A stretch of 64,000 nt of DNA, taken from Mycolicibacterium neoaurum (GTDB lineage Bacteria; Actinomycetota; Actinomycetes; Mycobacteriales; Mycobacteriaceae). Every line of letters begins with the position of its first letter. Position 1 is the first letter of the stretch. Of the stretch, positions 16,777 to 24,555 are shown one piece after another. The notes under the pieces are model-generated. The model was not told the origin of the DNA. It saw only the letters and a program-made list of their open reading frames with translations, and searched no databases. A program made the position numbers and the translations under genes. Location of the stretch: the NCBI RefSeq assembly GCF_036946495.1, contig NZ_JAQIIX010000002.1, positions 2,728,001-2,792,000 on the forward strand, in the 5' to 3' direction.

Positions 16777-17115
16777 TCAGAAGCCGCGGAAATCGGTGCG
16801 GCCGACCAGCTTCTGCACCACCCACTGGTTCAGCGACATCCGTTGTTCGGTCGCCTCGACGGCGAGCAGGGCGTGCAATTCCGGAGAGACGCGGAGCACG
16901 AACCGCCCGCTGTATTCGCGGTCGGTGAGCGACTCCGGGGCGGTCCAGCCGTCGGCCGTCGCGGCGGCGACATCCTCTCTGACGATCTTCTCGATCGCGG
17001 CGATGGCTTCGCCCGCCGTTCCCCGGTGTTGCCGCAGCCCGGGGAACTCCAGACAGGTCCCGACATAGGACCCCGCGGCGGGCGACCACATCGCCCGGTA
17101 CGTGTATTCCGTCAT
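16777..17115 (-). CDS. solitary HicB-like protein
   Basis: 112 residues. The N-terminal 60 residues have the HicB partial RNase H-like fold (SYVGTCLEFPGL, TAGEAIAAIEKIVREDV) and the C-terminal half has the ribbon-helix-helix/Arc-type DNA-binding segment (GRFVLRVSPELHALLAVEA, MSLNQWVVQKL). HicB normally neutralises the HicA mRNA-cleaving toxin and represses its own operon. No HicA-sized gene is adjacent: downstream is the 51-bp palindrome and menC, and upstream is a divergent GlxA-like regulator. It may therefore act only as a regulator or be an orphan. Confidence 0.8.
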   Translation of the reverse strand: MTEYTYRAMWSPAAGSYVGTCLEFPGLRQHRGTAGEAIAAIEKIVREDVAAATADGWTAPESLTDREYSGRFVLRVSPELHALLAVEATEQRMSLNQWVVQKLVGRTDFRGF

Positions 17116-17205
17116 GCCGGCAGCATGGCCCCGCCATCCGACATGTCCTGATCTGTGGGATGCGTGGCGTAGACGACATGGGGTCGGGCCGGTGACGATG
17201 GGGGC

Positions 17206-18168
17206 GTGACGCGATCGGTGGTGATCCTCGGGTTCGACGGTGTGCAGGCTCTGGACATCGCCGGCCCGTTCGACGTCTTCACCGGAGCCAATATGCAGCT
17301 GGGTGCGATGGGCCGGCCTGACCGCTACGACGTCCGGTTGGTATCACTGGACGGGTTGCCGGTCCGCACCATGACGGGCCTGGAGTTCGCGGCGGCGGCG
17401 CTGCCCGACACCGCGTCCATCGACACCTTGATCGTGCCCGGTGGCTTCGGGACCGAGACGGTGCGCAAGGACCCCGCCACCGTGCGGTGGATCCGCACCG
17501 TGGCCGAGACCGCGCGCCGCGTCGTCACGGTGTGCTCGGGTGCCTTTCTCGCCGCCGAGGCGGGCCTGCTCGACGGATGCCGGGCCACCACCCATTGGGC
17601 GGCCGCCGGCCACCTTGCCGACCAGTACCCCGGCGTGACCGTCGACCCCGAGCCCATCTTCGTCAGGAGCTCGGAGCAGGTGTGGACCGCCGCGGGTGTC
17701 ACCGCGGGCATCGACCTGGCCCTGCATCTGGTCGAGGACGACCTCGGCACCGATGTCGCGCAGACGGTGGCCCGCTGGCTGGTGCTCTATCTGCGTCGCC
17801 CCGGCGGGCAGACCCAGTTCGCGGCACCGGTGTGGGCGCCGCGGGCCAAACGCGAACCGATCCGTGAGGTGCAGGAGTTCATCGAGGCCGAACCGGGCGC
17901 CGTGCTCAGCATCGGTGAACTTGCGCGGCGGGCGGCCATGAGCCCGCGGCACTTCACCAGGGTGTTCACCGAGGAGGTGGGGGAGGCGCCGGGCAGTTAT
18001 GTCGAACGCATCCGCACCGAGGCGGCCCGCCGCCAACTCGAGGAGACCGACGACACCGTCACGGTCATCGCCGCCCGGTGCGGTTTCGGCAGCGCTGAAA
18101 CCCTGCGCCGCAATTTCGTTCGACGTCTTGGCATTTCGCCCGACCAATACCGCAAGTCATTCGCCTAG
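17206..18168 (+). CDS. GlxA-type transcriptional regulator (DJ-1/PfpI + AraC HTH)
   Basis: A 320-residue two-domain regulator. The DJ-1/PfpI amidotransferase-like domain (residues 1-190) has FDGVQALDIAGPFDVF and the nucleophile-elbow region VVTVCSGAFLAAEAGLL with Cys. The C-terminal AraC domain (about 215-320) carries two helix-turn-helix motifs (SIGELARRAAMSPRHFTRVF; TVIAARCGFGSAETLRRNFV). Such proteins activate genes in response to small molecules. The start is the GTG at 17206. A second DJ-1 protein without HTH follows 9 bases later, so it probably regulates or senses the product of that gene. Confidence 0.9.
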   Translation: MTRSVVILGFDGVQALDIAGPFDVFTGANMQLGAMGRPDRYDVRLVSLDGLPVRTMTGLEFAAAALPDTASIDTLIVPGGFGTETVRKDPATVRWIRTVAETARRVVTVCSGAFLAAEAGLLDGCRATTHWAAAGHLADQYPGVTVDPEPIFVRSSEQVWTAAGVTAGIDLALHLVEDDLGTDVAQTVARWLVLYLRRPGGQTQFAAPVWAPRAKREPIREVQEFIEAEPGAVLSIGELARRAAMSPRHFTRVFTEEVGEAPGSYVERIRTEAARRQLEETDDTVTVIAARCGFGSAETLRRNFVRRLGISPDQYRKSFA

Positions 18169-18177
18169 GAGGCAAAC

Positions 18178-18891
18178 ATGCAGATCGCCATCGTGCTCTA
18201 CCCCGGATTCACCGCGCTGGATTTCATCGGTCCGTACGAGGTGCTGCGCTGGCTGCCCGACGCCGAGGTGCGCTTCGTCTGGCATGAAGCAGGGCCCATC
18301 GCCGCCGATTCCGGCGTCCTCGTCATCGGCGCCACCCACTCCTTCGACGAGACACCCAGACCGGACATCGTGCTCGTCCCCGGCGGATTCACCACGATGG
18401 AACATGCCCGCGACGAGCGGGTCCTCGACTGGCTGCGCCGCGCCCACCAGAACACCACCTGGACCTCCTCGGTGTGCTCCGGTTCGGTGCTGCTGGCCGC
18501 AGCCGGCTTGCTCGACGGCAAACGTGCCACCTCGCACTGGGCCGCCGTGCAGTCGCTGCGCGCGTTCGGCGTGACGCCGGTGGGCGATGAGCGCATCGTT
18601 CGGTCCGATCAGCGCATCGTCACGTGCGCCGGGGTGTCGGCGGGTATCGACCTCGGGTTGTGGCTGGCAGGCGAGATCGGCGGAGAAGCCAAGGCCAAGG
18701 CCATCCAGCTGTCCATGGAGTACGACCCACAGCCGCCGTTCGACTCCGGGCACATGTCGAAGGCGTCGACCGCCACCAAGGCCGCGGCCACGGCGCTGAT
18801 GGCCCGCGAACTTGCCAGCCCACCTGCACTGAAGGCGACCGTGGGCCTGCTGTGGGATCACGCAATCAGGAGAGCTCGCAGCCGCAAGTAG
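18178..18891 (+). CDS. DJ-1/PfpI family protein (isonitrile hydratase-like)
   Basis: A 237-residue DJ-1 superfamily enzyme: LYPGFTALDFIGPYEVLRWL at the N-terminus, the reactive Cys in WTSSVCSGSVLLAAAGLL near residue 100, and TSHWAAVQSL after it. Isonitrile hydratases and related proteins share this pattern. An AGGAGG ribosome site overlaps the end of the upstream GlxA-like gene (stop at 18166-18168), with the ATG at 18178. The C-terminal helix (KASTATKAAATALMARELAS) is longer than in minimal DJ-1 proteins. The substrate is unknown. Confidence 0.88.
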   Translation: MQIAIVLYPGFTALDFIGPYEVLRWLPDAEVRFVWHEAGPIAADSGVLVIGATHSFDETPRPDIVLVPGGFTTMEHARDERVLDWLRRAHQNTTWTSSVCSGSVLLAAAGLLDGKRATSHWAAVQSLRAFGVTPVGDERIVRSDQRIVTCAGVSAGIDLGLWLAGEIGGEAKAKAIQLSMEYDPQPPFDSGHMSKASTATKAAATALMARELASPPALKATVGLLWDHAIRRARSRK

Positions 18892-18901
18892 GCTCGAGCA
18901 A

Positions 18902-19690
18902 ATGAATCTGGCATACGTCGACAAGGGCGGCACCGGCGAACCGGTGCTTTTCATCGCTGGCCGGGGCGGGGCCGGACGCACCTGGCACCTTCATCAGGTC
19001 CCGGCGTTCCAGCGGGCCGGCTACCGCGTCATCACCTTCGACAACCGCGGTGTCGGTGCCACCGAGAACGCCAGCGGATTCACCACCGAACAGGTGGTCG
19101 CCGACACCGCCAACCTCATCACCAAGGTCGTCGGCGGCCCGGTGCGGGTGGTCGGCGTCTCGATGGGCTCGTTCATCGCCCAGGAGCTGATGGTCTCGCG
19201 CCCCGAGCTGGTCAGCCAGGCAGTACTGATGGCCACCCGCGGCCGTCACGACAAGGCGCGCGAGTTCTTCAACAAGGCCGAACGTGATTTCCATGAGGCG
19301 GGGATCACCCTGCCGCCCAGCTATGACGCGAAGATCCGGCTGATGGAGAACTTCTCGCCCAAGACCCTCAACGATGACCGGGCCGTCCTGGACTGGGCCG
19401 AGATGTTCACCATGTGGCCCACCAAGTACACCCCGGGACTGAAGAGCCAGCTGGCCATCGCGCCCGAGGGCAACCGGCTGCCCGCCTACCAGCACATCAA
19501 GGTTCCGGTGCTGGTGATCGGTTTCGGCGATGACGTGCTGATGGCCCCGCACCTGAGCCGTGAGGTCGCCGACGCCATCCCGGGCGGGCGGTACCTGGAG
19601 ATCCCCGACGCCGGGCATCTGGGCTTCATCGAGCATCCGGAGACCGTCAACGAGGCGATCCTGGAATTCTTCGCCGAAGCCAAGACTTAG
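18902..19690 (+). CDS. bpoC: alpha/beta hydrolase (BpoC-like)
   Basis: A 262-residue alpha/beta-hydrolase with the nucleophile elbow VVGVSMGSF (Ser near residue 94), the oxyanion segment RGGAGRTWH, the acid in VIGFGDDVLM and the catalytic His in DAGHLGFIE. The position between menC and menD matches Rv0554 (bpoC), historically labelled a bromoperoxidase but lacking a cofactor. A serine hydrolase beside menD recalls the MenH step, yet MenH activity is not shown by sequence alone. It is separated from menD by 9 bases. Confidence 0.9.
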   Translation: MNLAYVDKGGTGEPVLFIAGRGGAGRTWHLHQVPAFQRAGYRVITFDNRGVGATENASGFTTEQVVADTANLITKVVGGPVRVVGVSMGSFIAQELMVSRPELVSQAVLMATRGRHDKAREFFNKAERDFHEAGITLPPSYDAKIRLMENFSPKTLNDDRAVLDWAEMFTMWPTKYTPGLKSQLAIAPEGNRLPAYQHIKVPVLVIGFGDDVLMAPHLSREVADAIPGGRYLEIPDAGHLGFIEHPETVNEAILEFFAEAKT

Positions 19691-19699
19691 GCTGATCGA

Positions 19700-21358
19700 G
19701 TGAATGCCTCGACGATCCAGGCGCGCATCGTCGTCGACGAACTGATCCGCGGCGGTGTCCGCGATGTGGTGCTGTGCCCCGGATCACGCAACGCCCCGCT
19801 GGCGTTCGCGCTGCACGATGCCGACCGGGCCGGCCGGGTCCGGCTGCACGTGCGCATCGACGAACGCACCGCGGGCTTCCTGGCGATCGGATTGGCGATC
19901 TCCGGGCAGGCGCCGGTGCCCATCGCGATGACCTCGGGCACCGCGGTGGCCAACCTCGGCCCGGCGGTGGTCGAGGCCAACTATGCGCGCGTGCCGCTGA
20001 TCGTGCTGAGCGCCAACCGGCCCTACGAACTGCTCGGCACCGGGGCCAATCAGACGATGGAGCAACTCGGCTACTTCGGATCCCAGGTGCGCTCCAGCAT
20101 CAGCCTCGGACTCGCCGAGGGGCCCGGTGGCGACTCCGGTGATATGGCCGCGCTGAACGCCCAGTGGCGCTCGGCGACCTGTCGAGTGCTGGTGGCGGCC
20201 AAGGGTTCTCGCAGCGCGAACGCCGGACCGGTGCAGTTCGACATCCCGCTGCGCGAACCGTTGGTGCCCGATCTAGACGATGCCACGCCGACCCCGGCGG
20301 GTAGGCCCGACGGCCGCTCCTGGACGCACACCCCGCCGGTCACCTTCGACCAGCCCCTGGATATCGATCTGAGTGCGGACACCGTGGTGATCGCAGGCCA
20401 TGGCGCCGGGGTGCACCCGAACCTGGCGGGACTGCCCACCGTCGCCGAACCGACGGCACCGGCGGCGGCCAACCCGCTGCACCCGCTGGCGCTGCCCCTG
20501 TTGCGACCCGCCCAGGTCATAATGCTGGGCCGGCCCACCCTGCACCGCACCGTGTCGGCACTGCTGGCCGATCCGGCGGTGCCGGTGTACGCGCTCACCA
20601 CCGGACCGCGCTGGCCCGACGTCTCCGGCAACTCGCAGGCCACCGGCACGCGTGCGGTCACCACCGGCGCGCCGGACTCGCTGTGGCTGCAGCGCGCCGA
20701 GGACCTGCACCGTCGGACGTTGGATGCGGTGCGCGCCCAACTGGCACAGCATCCGCACACCACCGGTCTGCACGTGGCGGCGGCGGTGACGGCCGGTCTG
20801 CGAGATGGTGACCAGCTGGTGCTCGGCGCATCCAACCCGGTCCGCGATATCGCGCTGGCCGGATTCAACCAGCCCGGGGTCAAGGTGCGCTCCAATCGCG
20901 GCGTTGCCGGCATCGACGGCACCATCTCCACGGCCATCGGGGCGGCGCTGGCACATGAGCGCAGTGGCAGCGGGACCACCCCGTTGAAGACCGTCGCCCT
21001 GGTGGGCGACCTGACCTTCGTCCACGACAGCTCCGGCCTGCTGATCGGGCCCACCGAACCGGTCCCGCGCAACCTCACCATCGTGGTCTCCAACGACAAC
21101 GGCGGCGGCATCTTCGAACTGCTCGAGCAGGGCGACCCACGGTTCTCCGATGTGTCCTCCCGCGTCTTCGGGACCCCGCACGATGTCGACATCGCGGCGC
21201 TGTGCCAGGCCTATCACGTGCCCAACCGACAGGTCGACGTCGATTCCCTGACCGAGGTGCTGGCCGAACCGGTCGAGGGAATGCGGGTATTGGAGGTCAA
21301 GGCGGACCGGACCTCACTGCGCGCCCTGCATGCCTCCATCCGGGCGGCGCTGCAGTGA
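19700..21358 (+). CDS. menD: SEPHCHC synthase MenD
   Basis: A 552-residue thiamine-diphosphate enzyme condensing isochorismate with 2-oxoglutarate, the first committed menaquinone step. The N-terminal pyrimidine-binding domain has VLCPGSRNAPLAFAL and RIDERTAGF (Glu for ThDP activation), SGTAVANLGPAV follows, and the PP-binding domain has LVGDLTFVHDSSGLL then IVVSNDNGGGIFELLEQ. The GTG at 19700 gives the standard start. The stop overlaps the GTG of the next gene by four bases, indicating coupling. Confidence 0.97.
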   Translation: MNASTIQARIVVDELIRGGVRDVVLCPGSRNAPLAFALHDADRAGRVRLHVRIDERTAGFLAIGLAISGQAPVPIAMTSGTAVANLGPAVVEANYARVPLIVLSANRPYELLGTGANQTMEQLGYFGSQVRSSISLGLAEGPGGDSGDMAALNAQWRSATCRVLVAAKGSRSANAGPVQFDIPLREPLVPDLDDATPTPAGRPDGRSWTHTPPVTFDQPLDIDLSADTVVIAGHGAGVHPNLAGLPTVAEPTAPAAANPLHPLALPLLRPAQVIMLGRPTLHRTVSALLADPAVPVYALTTGPRWPDVSGNSQATGTRAVTTGAPDSLWLQRAEDLHRRTLDAVRAQLAQHPHTTGLHVAAAVTAGLRDGDQLVLGASNPVRDIALAGFNQPGVKVRSNRGVAGIDGTISTAIGAALAHERSGSGTTPLKTVALVGDLTFVHDSSGLLIGPTEPVPRNLTIVVSNDNGGGIFELLEQGDPRFSDVSSRVFGTPHDVDIAALCQAYHVPNRQVDVDSLTEVLAEPVEGMRVLEVKADRTSLRALHASIRAALQ

Positions 21359-21918
21359 CGTTGCGCACGGTGCTGGCCGAGCTGTGGCGGCGGATGCCGC
21401 GAATGTTCGGCGACGGCACCGAGACTCGCCGACAGCGCGTCATTCGTAGGGTCCGGGTCGGCATCGTCCTTGCGGCCTGTGTGGTGACGTTCCAGTCGGT
21501 GCTGCTGGTCCTCGGTGCCTGGGAGAACGATCGGCGCATCGAGAGCGATATGGGGGTCGCCGCCGCCGAGGTGCTCGACGCGGGACCGCGCCGCTCGACC
21601 ATCGAGTTCGTCACCCCGGACCGTGTCACCTATCGGCCGGAACTGGGCGTGCTCTATCCCTCCGAGCTGGACACCGGGATGCGCATCTACGTCGAATACG
21701 ACCGCAGCGACCCCGATCTGGTGCGCGTGCAGGATCGCAACGCCGCGCTGGCGATCATCCCGGCGGCTTCGATCGCGGTGCTGGGCTGGCTGATCGCCGG
21801 GGCCGCATTACTGGTCGTTGCCGTCATCGCACGCCGGGTCGAGGACGACGAGCCCGCCGGCGAGCAGGCCGCTGATCAGGCTGAGGACATCAGCTTGTCG
21901 AGCCAATCCGCATCGTAG
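21355..21918 (+). CDS. DUF3592-type membrane protein (Rv0556-like)
   Basis: A 187-residue protein with membrane spans at about residues 34-55 and 140-163, between them a soluble beta-rich region (EFVTPDRVTYRPELGVLYPSE) that matches DUF3592. An acidic tail follows. The GTG at 21355 overlaps the menD stop (GTGA). The same gene follows menD in M. tuberculosis. Function is unknown. The last 43 bases overlap the 3' end of the convergent DsbA-like gene, so the acidic tail and the lipoprotein C-terminus share DNA. Confidence 0.85.
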   Translation: MTLRTVLAELWRRMPRMFGDGTETRRQRVIRRVRVGIVLAACVVTFQSVLLVLGAWENDRRIESDMGVAAAEVLDAGPRRSTIEFVTPDRVTYRPELGVLYPSELDTGMRIYVEYDRSDPDLVRVQDRNAALAIIPAASIAVLGWLIAGAALLVVAVIARRVEDDEPAGEQAADQAEDISLSSQSAS

Positions 21919-22547
21919 ATATCGACGGTCTCGTCGGTGTTCAGGTTGTACACCGTCGGGGTGCCGGTATACATCGGGTCGACGAGATAGAGCAGATCGT
22001 AGTTGGCGGCGTCCATCTCGACGGCATCCACCGCGGTCTCCCCGCGCGCAATGCGCCCCACCACATCCTCGGGTAGCCCGGCGGCACCGGCCTTTTCGGC
22101 AATTTCGTCATCGTCGGGGCCGCGGCCGGAGGGGTCCTGATCGGCCCACAACGCCTCCACGAACCGCTGGAACGCCACCGCGGGGGAGTCGGTCCCCGAG
22201 GCCGCCACGAACAGCGCATTGCTGACCCGGGCGGAATAACCGAGATCGCCGGTGTCCAAGAAGGTCATCGGACGGTAGGTGACGGCCAGCTGGCCGAGGC
22301 CGATGTAATGGCGCAATCCCTCACCGACATCGCGCTGCAGGTCCGCGCAGTGTGAGCATTGCGGTTCGGCGAAGATCTCGATCTGCACCGGGGCGTCGGC
22401 AAATCCGGCGGTCAGGCCGTACCCGTCCTCGCTCACCTGGGTCAACGGTGCGTCGGGGTCGGGCAGGGCGCTGCCCTGGATCTGTTTGGTGCACCCCACA
22501 CCGGCCAACAGCGTCAATCCGGTGAGCACGGCCATCATTCGACGCAC
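21876..22547 (-). CDS. DsbA/thioredoxin-fold lipoprotein
   Basis: About 223 residues. A positively charged start (VRRMMAV) leads a hydrophobic signal ending in a lipobox (LLAGVGC). The thioredoxin-like domain has the redox motif PQCSHC (CxxC) near residue 65, a long helical insertion (90-180), and the cis-Pro region YTGTPTVYNL near 195. The protein should act outside the membrane in disulfide formation or as a mycobacterial DsbA-like thiol oxidoreductase. Start candidates are the GTG at 22547 and the ATGs at 22538 and 22535. It separates the DUF3592 gene from mgtA, which adjoin in M. tuberculosis. Confidence 0.82.
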   Translation of the reverse strand: MRRMMAVLTGLTLLAGVGCTKQIQGSALPDPDAPLTQVSEDGYGLTAGFADAPVQIEIFAEPQCSHCADLQRDVGEGLRHYIGLGQLAVTYRPMTFLDTGDLGYSARVSNALFVAASGTDSPAVAFQRFVEALWADQDPSGRGPDDDEIAEKAGAAGLPEDVVGRIARGETAVDAVEMDAANYDLLYLVDPMYTGTPTVYNLNTDETVDIYDADWLDKLMSSA

Positions 22548-22634
22548 GTCGACCACCGTACCGCTGTCGTGGTGTTCGCATGCCGGACGCCCGCGCGCAA
22601 CCGTGTGGTCAACCGTTGCTGCGACAGTCAGGGC

Positions 22635-23762
22635 GTGCGCGTTGCGATCGTTGCCGAATCCTTCCTCCCGAATGTCAACGGCGTCACCAACTCGGTGCTT
22701 CGGGTGATCGAGCATCTCCGCCGCACCGGACACGAGGTGCTGGTCATCGCGCCGGATTCGCCGCGTGGGCAGCCGCCGGCGGACCGGGTGCACGATGGCG
22801 TGCGGGTGCACCGGGTGCCCTCGCACATGTTCCCGAAGGTCACCTCGCTCCCGTTGGGTGTGCCGCGCCCCCGGATCGTCGGTGTGCTGCGCGGCTTCGA
22901 CCCCGATATCGTCCATCTCGCCTCGCCGGCGTTGCTCGGCTGGGGTGGTGTGCACGCGGCACGCCATCTCGGCGTGCCCACGGTCGCGGTGTTCCAGACC
23001 GATGTCGCCGGTTTCGCCGAGAGCTACGGGGTCGGCGTGCTGTCGCGGGCATCATGGGCGTGGACCCGCAGACTGCACAGTAAGGCCGACCGGACCTTGG
23101 CCCCGTCCACCTCGGCGATGGAAAACCTTGCCGCCCATGGTGTCCCGCGGCTGCACAAGTGGGGGCGCGGGGTGGACATCGGCGGTTTCGTGCCGTCGGC
23201 GCGTGATGACGCATTGCGTCGGCGCTGGTCGCCTTCGGGTAAGCCGGTGGTCGGTTTCGTCGGCAGGCTCGCTCCGGAGAAACATGTCGAGCGGCTGGCG
23301 GTGCTGACCGCCCGCGATGACCTGCAGGTGGTCGTCGTCGGCGACGGTGTGGACCGGACCAAGCTCCAATCACTGATGCCGACGGCGGTGTTCACCGGTG
23401 AGTTGCGCGGAGCAGCGCTGGCCGCCGCGTACGCCAGCATGGACGTGTTCGTCCACCCCGGTGAGCACGAGACGTTCTGCCAAGCGGTCCAGGAGGCCAT
23501 GGCATCCGGTTTGCCGGTGGTGGCGCCCAATGCCGGCGGTCCGCGCGATCTGGTCGTCCCGATGCACACCGGGCTGCTGCTCGACGTCGACGATTTCACG
23601 ACCCGACTCGGCGATGCAGTCGACCATCTGGTCGCCGACCGGCCCCGCTACTCGGCAGCGGCCCGGCGCAGCGTGCTGGCCCGCACCTGGCCCGCGGTCT
23701 GCGATGAGCTGCTCGGGCACTACGAAGAGGTCATCGGAACCCGGCGCAGCCGGGCGGCGTGA
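22635..23762 (+). CDS. mgtA: GDP-mannose-dependent alpha-mannosyltransferase MgtA (GT4)
   Basis: A 375-residue GT-B glycosyltransferase of family 4. The N-terminal FLPNVNGVTNSVLRVIEHL is the acceptor-side loop, GFVGRLAPEKHVERL starts the donor domain, and HPGEHETFCQAVQEAMASG holds the EX7E donor-binding motif. MgtA mannosylates glucuronosyl-diacylglycerol in mycobacteria and corynebacteria, feeding lipomannan-like glycolipids. The GTG at 22635 is chosen because the conserved RVAIVAESF strand starts here; the frame remains open upstream over the divergent gene. In M. tuberculosis the menG gene comes next; here about 16 kb of accessory DNA intervenes. Confidence 0.93.
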   Translation: MRVAIVAESFLPNVNGVTNSVLRVIEHLRRTGHEVLVIAPDSPRGQPPADRVHDGVRVHRVPSHMFPKVTSLPLGVPRPRIVGVLRGFDPDIVHLASPALLGWGGVHAARHLGVPTVAVFQTDVAGFAESYGVGVLSRASWAWTRRLHSKADRTLAPSTSAMENLAAHGVPRLHKWGRGVDIGGFVPSARDDALRRRWSPSGKPVVGFVGRLAPEKHVERLAVLTARDDLQVVVVGDGVDRTKLQSLMPTAVFTGELRGAALAAAYASMDVFVHPGEHETFCQAVQEAMASGLPVVAPNAGGPRDLVVPMHTGLLLDVDDFTTRLGDAVDHLVADRPRYSAAARRSVLARTWPAVCDELLGHYEEVIGTRRSRAA

Positions 23763-23790
23763 GCCCGGTGGCCGCGGTGATGCCGGGTGG

Positions 23791-24138
23791 TCACGCGATC
23801 CGCCTTTGAGCCTCGTCGAACAGATGTGCATGATCTTGTCGAATGTCGATGGTGACGGAGTCGCCCGGTGCGGGGGGCCTGCGCCATCCCGCCACCGCGG
23901 CGGCCTCGACGACGGCGGTCAATCGGTGTCCGCCGACGCGGACGATCAGTGCGTAGCGCGGGCCGAGCAACTCGACCAGCTCGACAACGCCGTCGCCGGC
24001 ATCGAGCGGTGTCACGATCAGGTCTTCCGGACGCACGCCGAGTGTGACCTCGCCGTGCGAGCCCGCGAGGGCGAACCGTATACCGTCGGCCGTGAAGATC
24101 CCGCCGCGTAGCGTGTCCCTCAGGAGGTTCGCACTCGC
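23791..24138 (-). pseudogene. 3' remnant of a sugar ABC-transporter ATPase (TOBE domain only)
   Basis: The minus strand reads NLLRDTLRGGIFTADG, then GEVTLGVRPEDLIV, VELLGPRYALIVRVGG and HLFDEAQRRIA, which is the C-terminal TOBE domain of a MalK/UgpC/SugC-type ATPase. The Walker A, signature and Walker B regions are missing. Homology ends at about 24138, where an in-frame stop (24139-24141) and the opposite-strand metQ remnant begin. A GTG at 24036 could still start an 81-residue peptide, but it would be non-functional. Confidence 0.8.
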
Positions 24139-24429
24139 TCAACCTTCCAACTCATCGAAGCCGCACCGGACCTGCAGGCGAAGGCAGTTCCCGACGTTGA
24201 CCTTGCGATCCTCAACGGCAACTACTTCCTCGACGCCGGTTACACCCTCAAGGACGCCCTCATCGTGGAATCGTTGGAGGGCAACCAGTACGCCAACTTC
24301 CTTGTCAGCCGCGACGATAACCAGAGTAATCCAGACATCGTGAAGCTCAACGAATTGCTGCACAGCGAGCAGACGAAGCAGTTCATCGAGCAGAAGTGGC
24401 CGGGTGGCGACGTGTCACCGGCGTTCTAG
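24139..24429 (+). pseudogene. metQ: 3' remnant of a methionine-binding lipoprotein gene (MetQ/NlpA family)
   Basis: The plus strand reads FQLIEAAPDLQAKAVPDVD, LAILNGNYFLDAG, KDALIVES, NQYANFLVSRDDNQ, KFIEQ-like TKQFIEQKW and ends SPAF. This is the C-terminal 95 residues of the D-methionine-binding protein family (the NGNY..DAG motif and PAF end are diagnostic). There is no start codon between an in-frame stop at 24109-24111 and the homology, so it cannot be translated. The signal peptide and N-terminal lobe are lost at the same junction that truncates the TOBE remnant. Confidence 0.85.
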
Positions 24430-24555
24430 CCGACGCGATCGTCACTGCTGGGATGGGTGACGGAATCGCGATGAGTTGAAGTCTTTTCTCCTTGGGCCGG
24501 TCGGTCCAAGATCGCAGTGCTACCCACTCGCCGATGCCGAAAGCCGACACCACCA

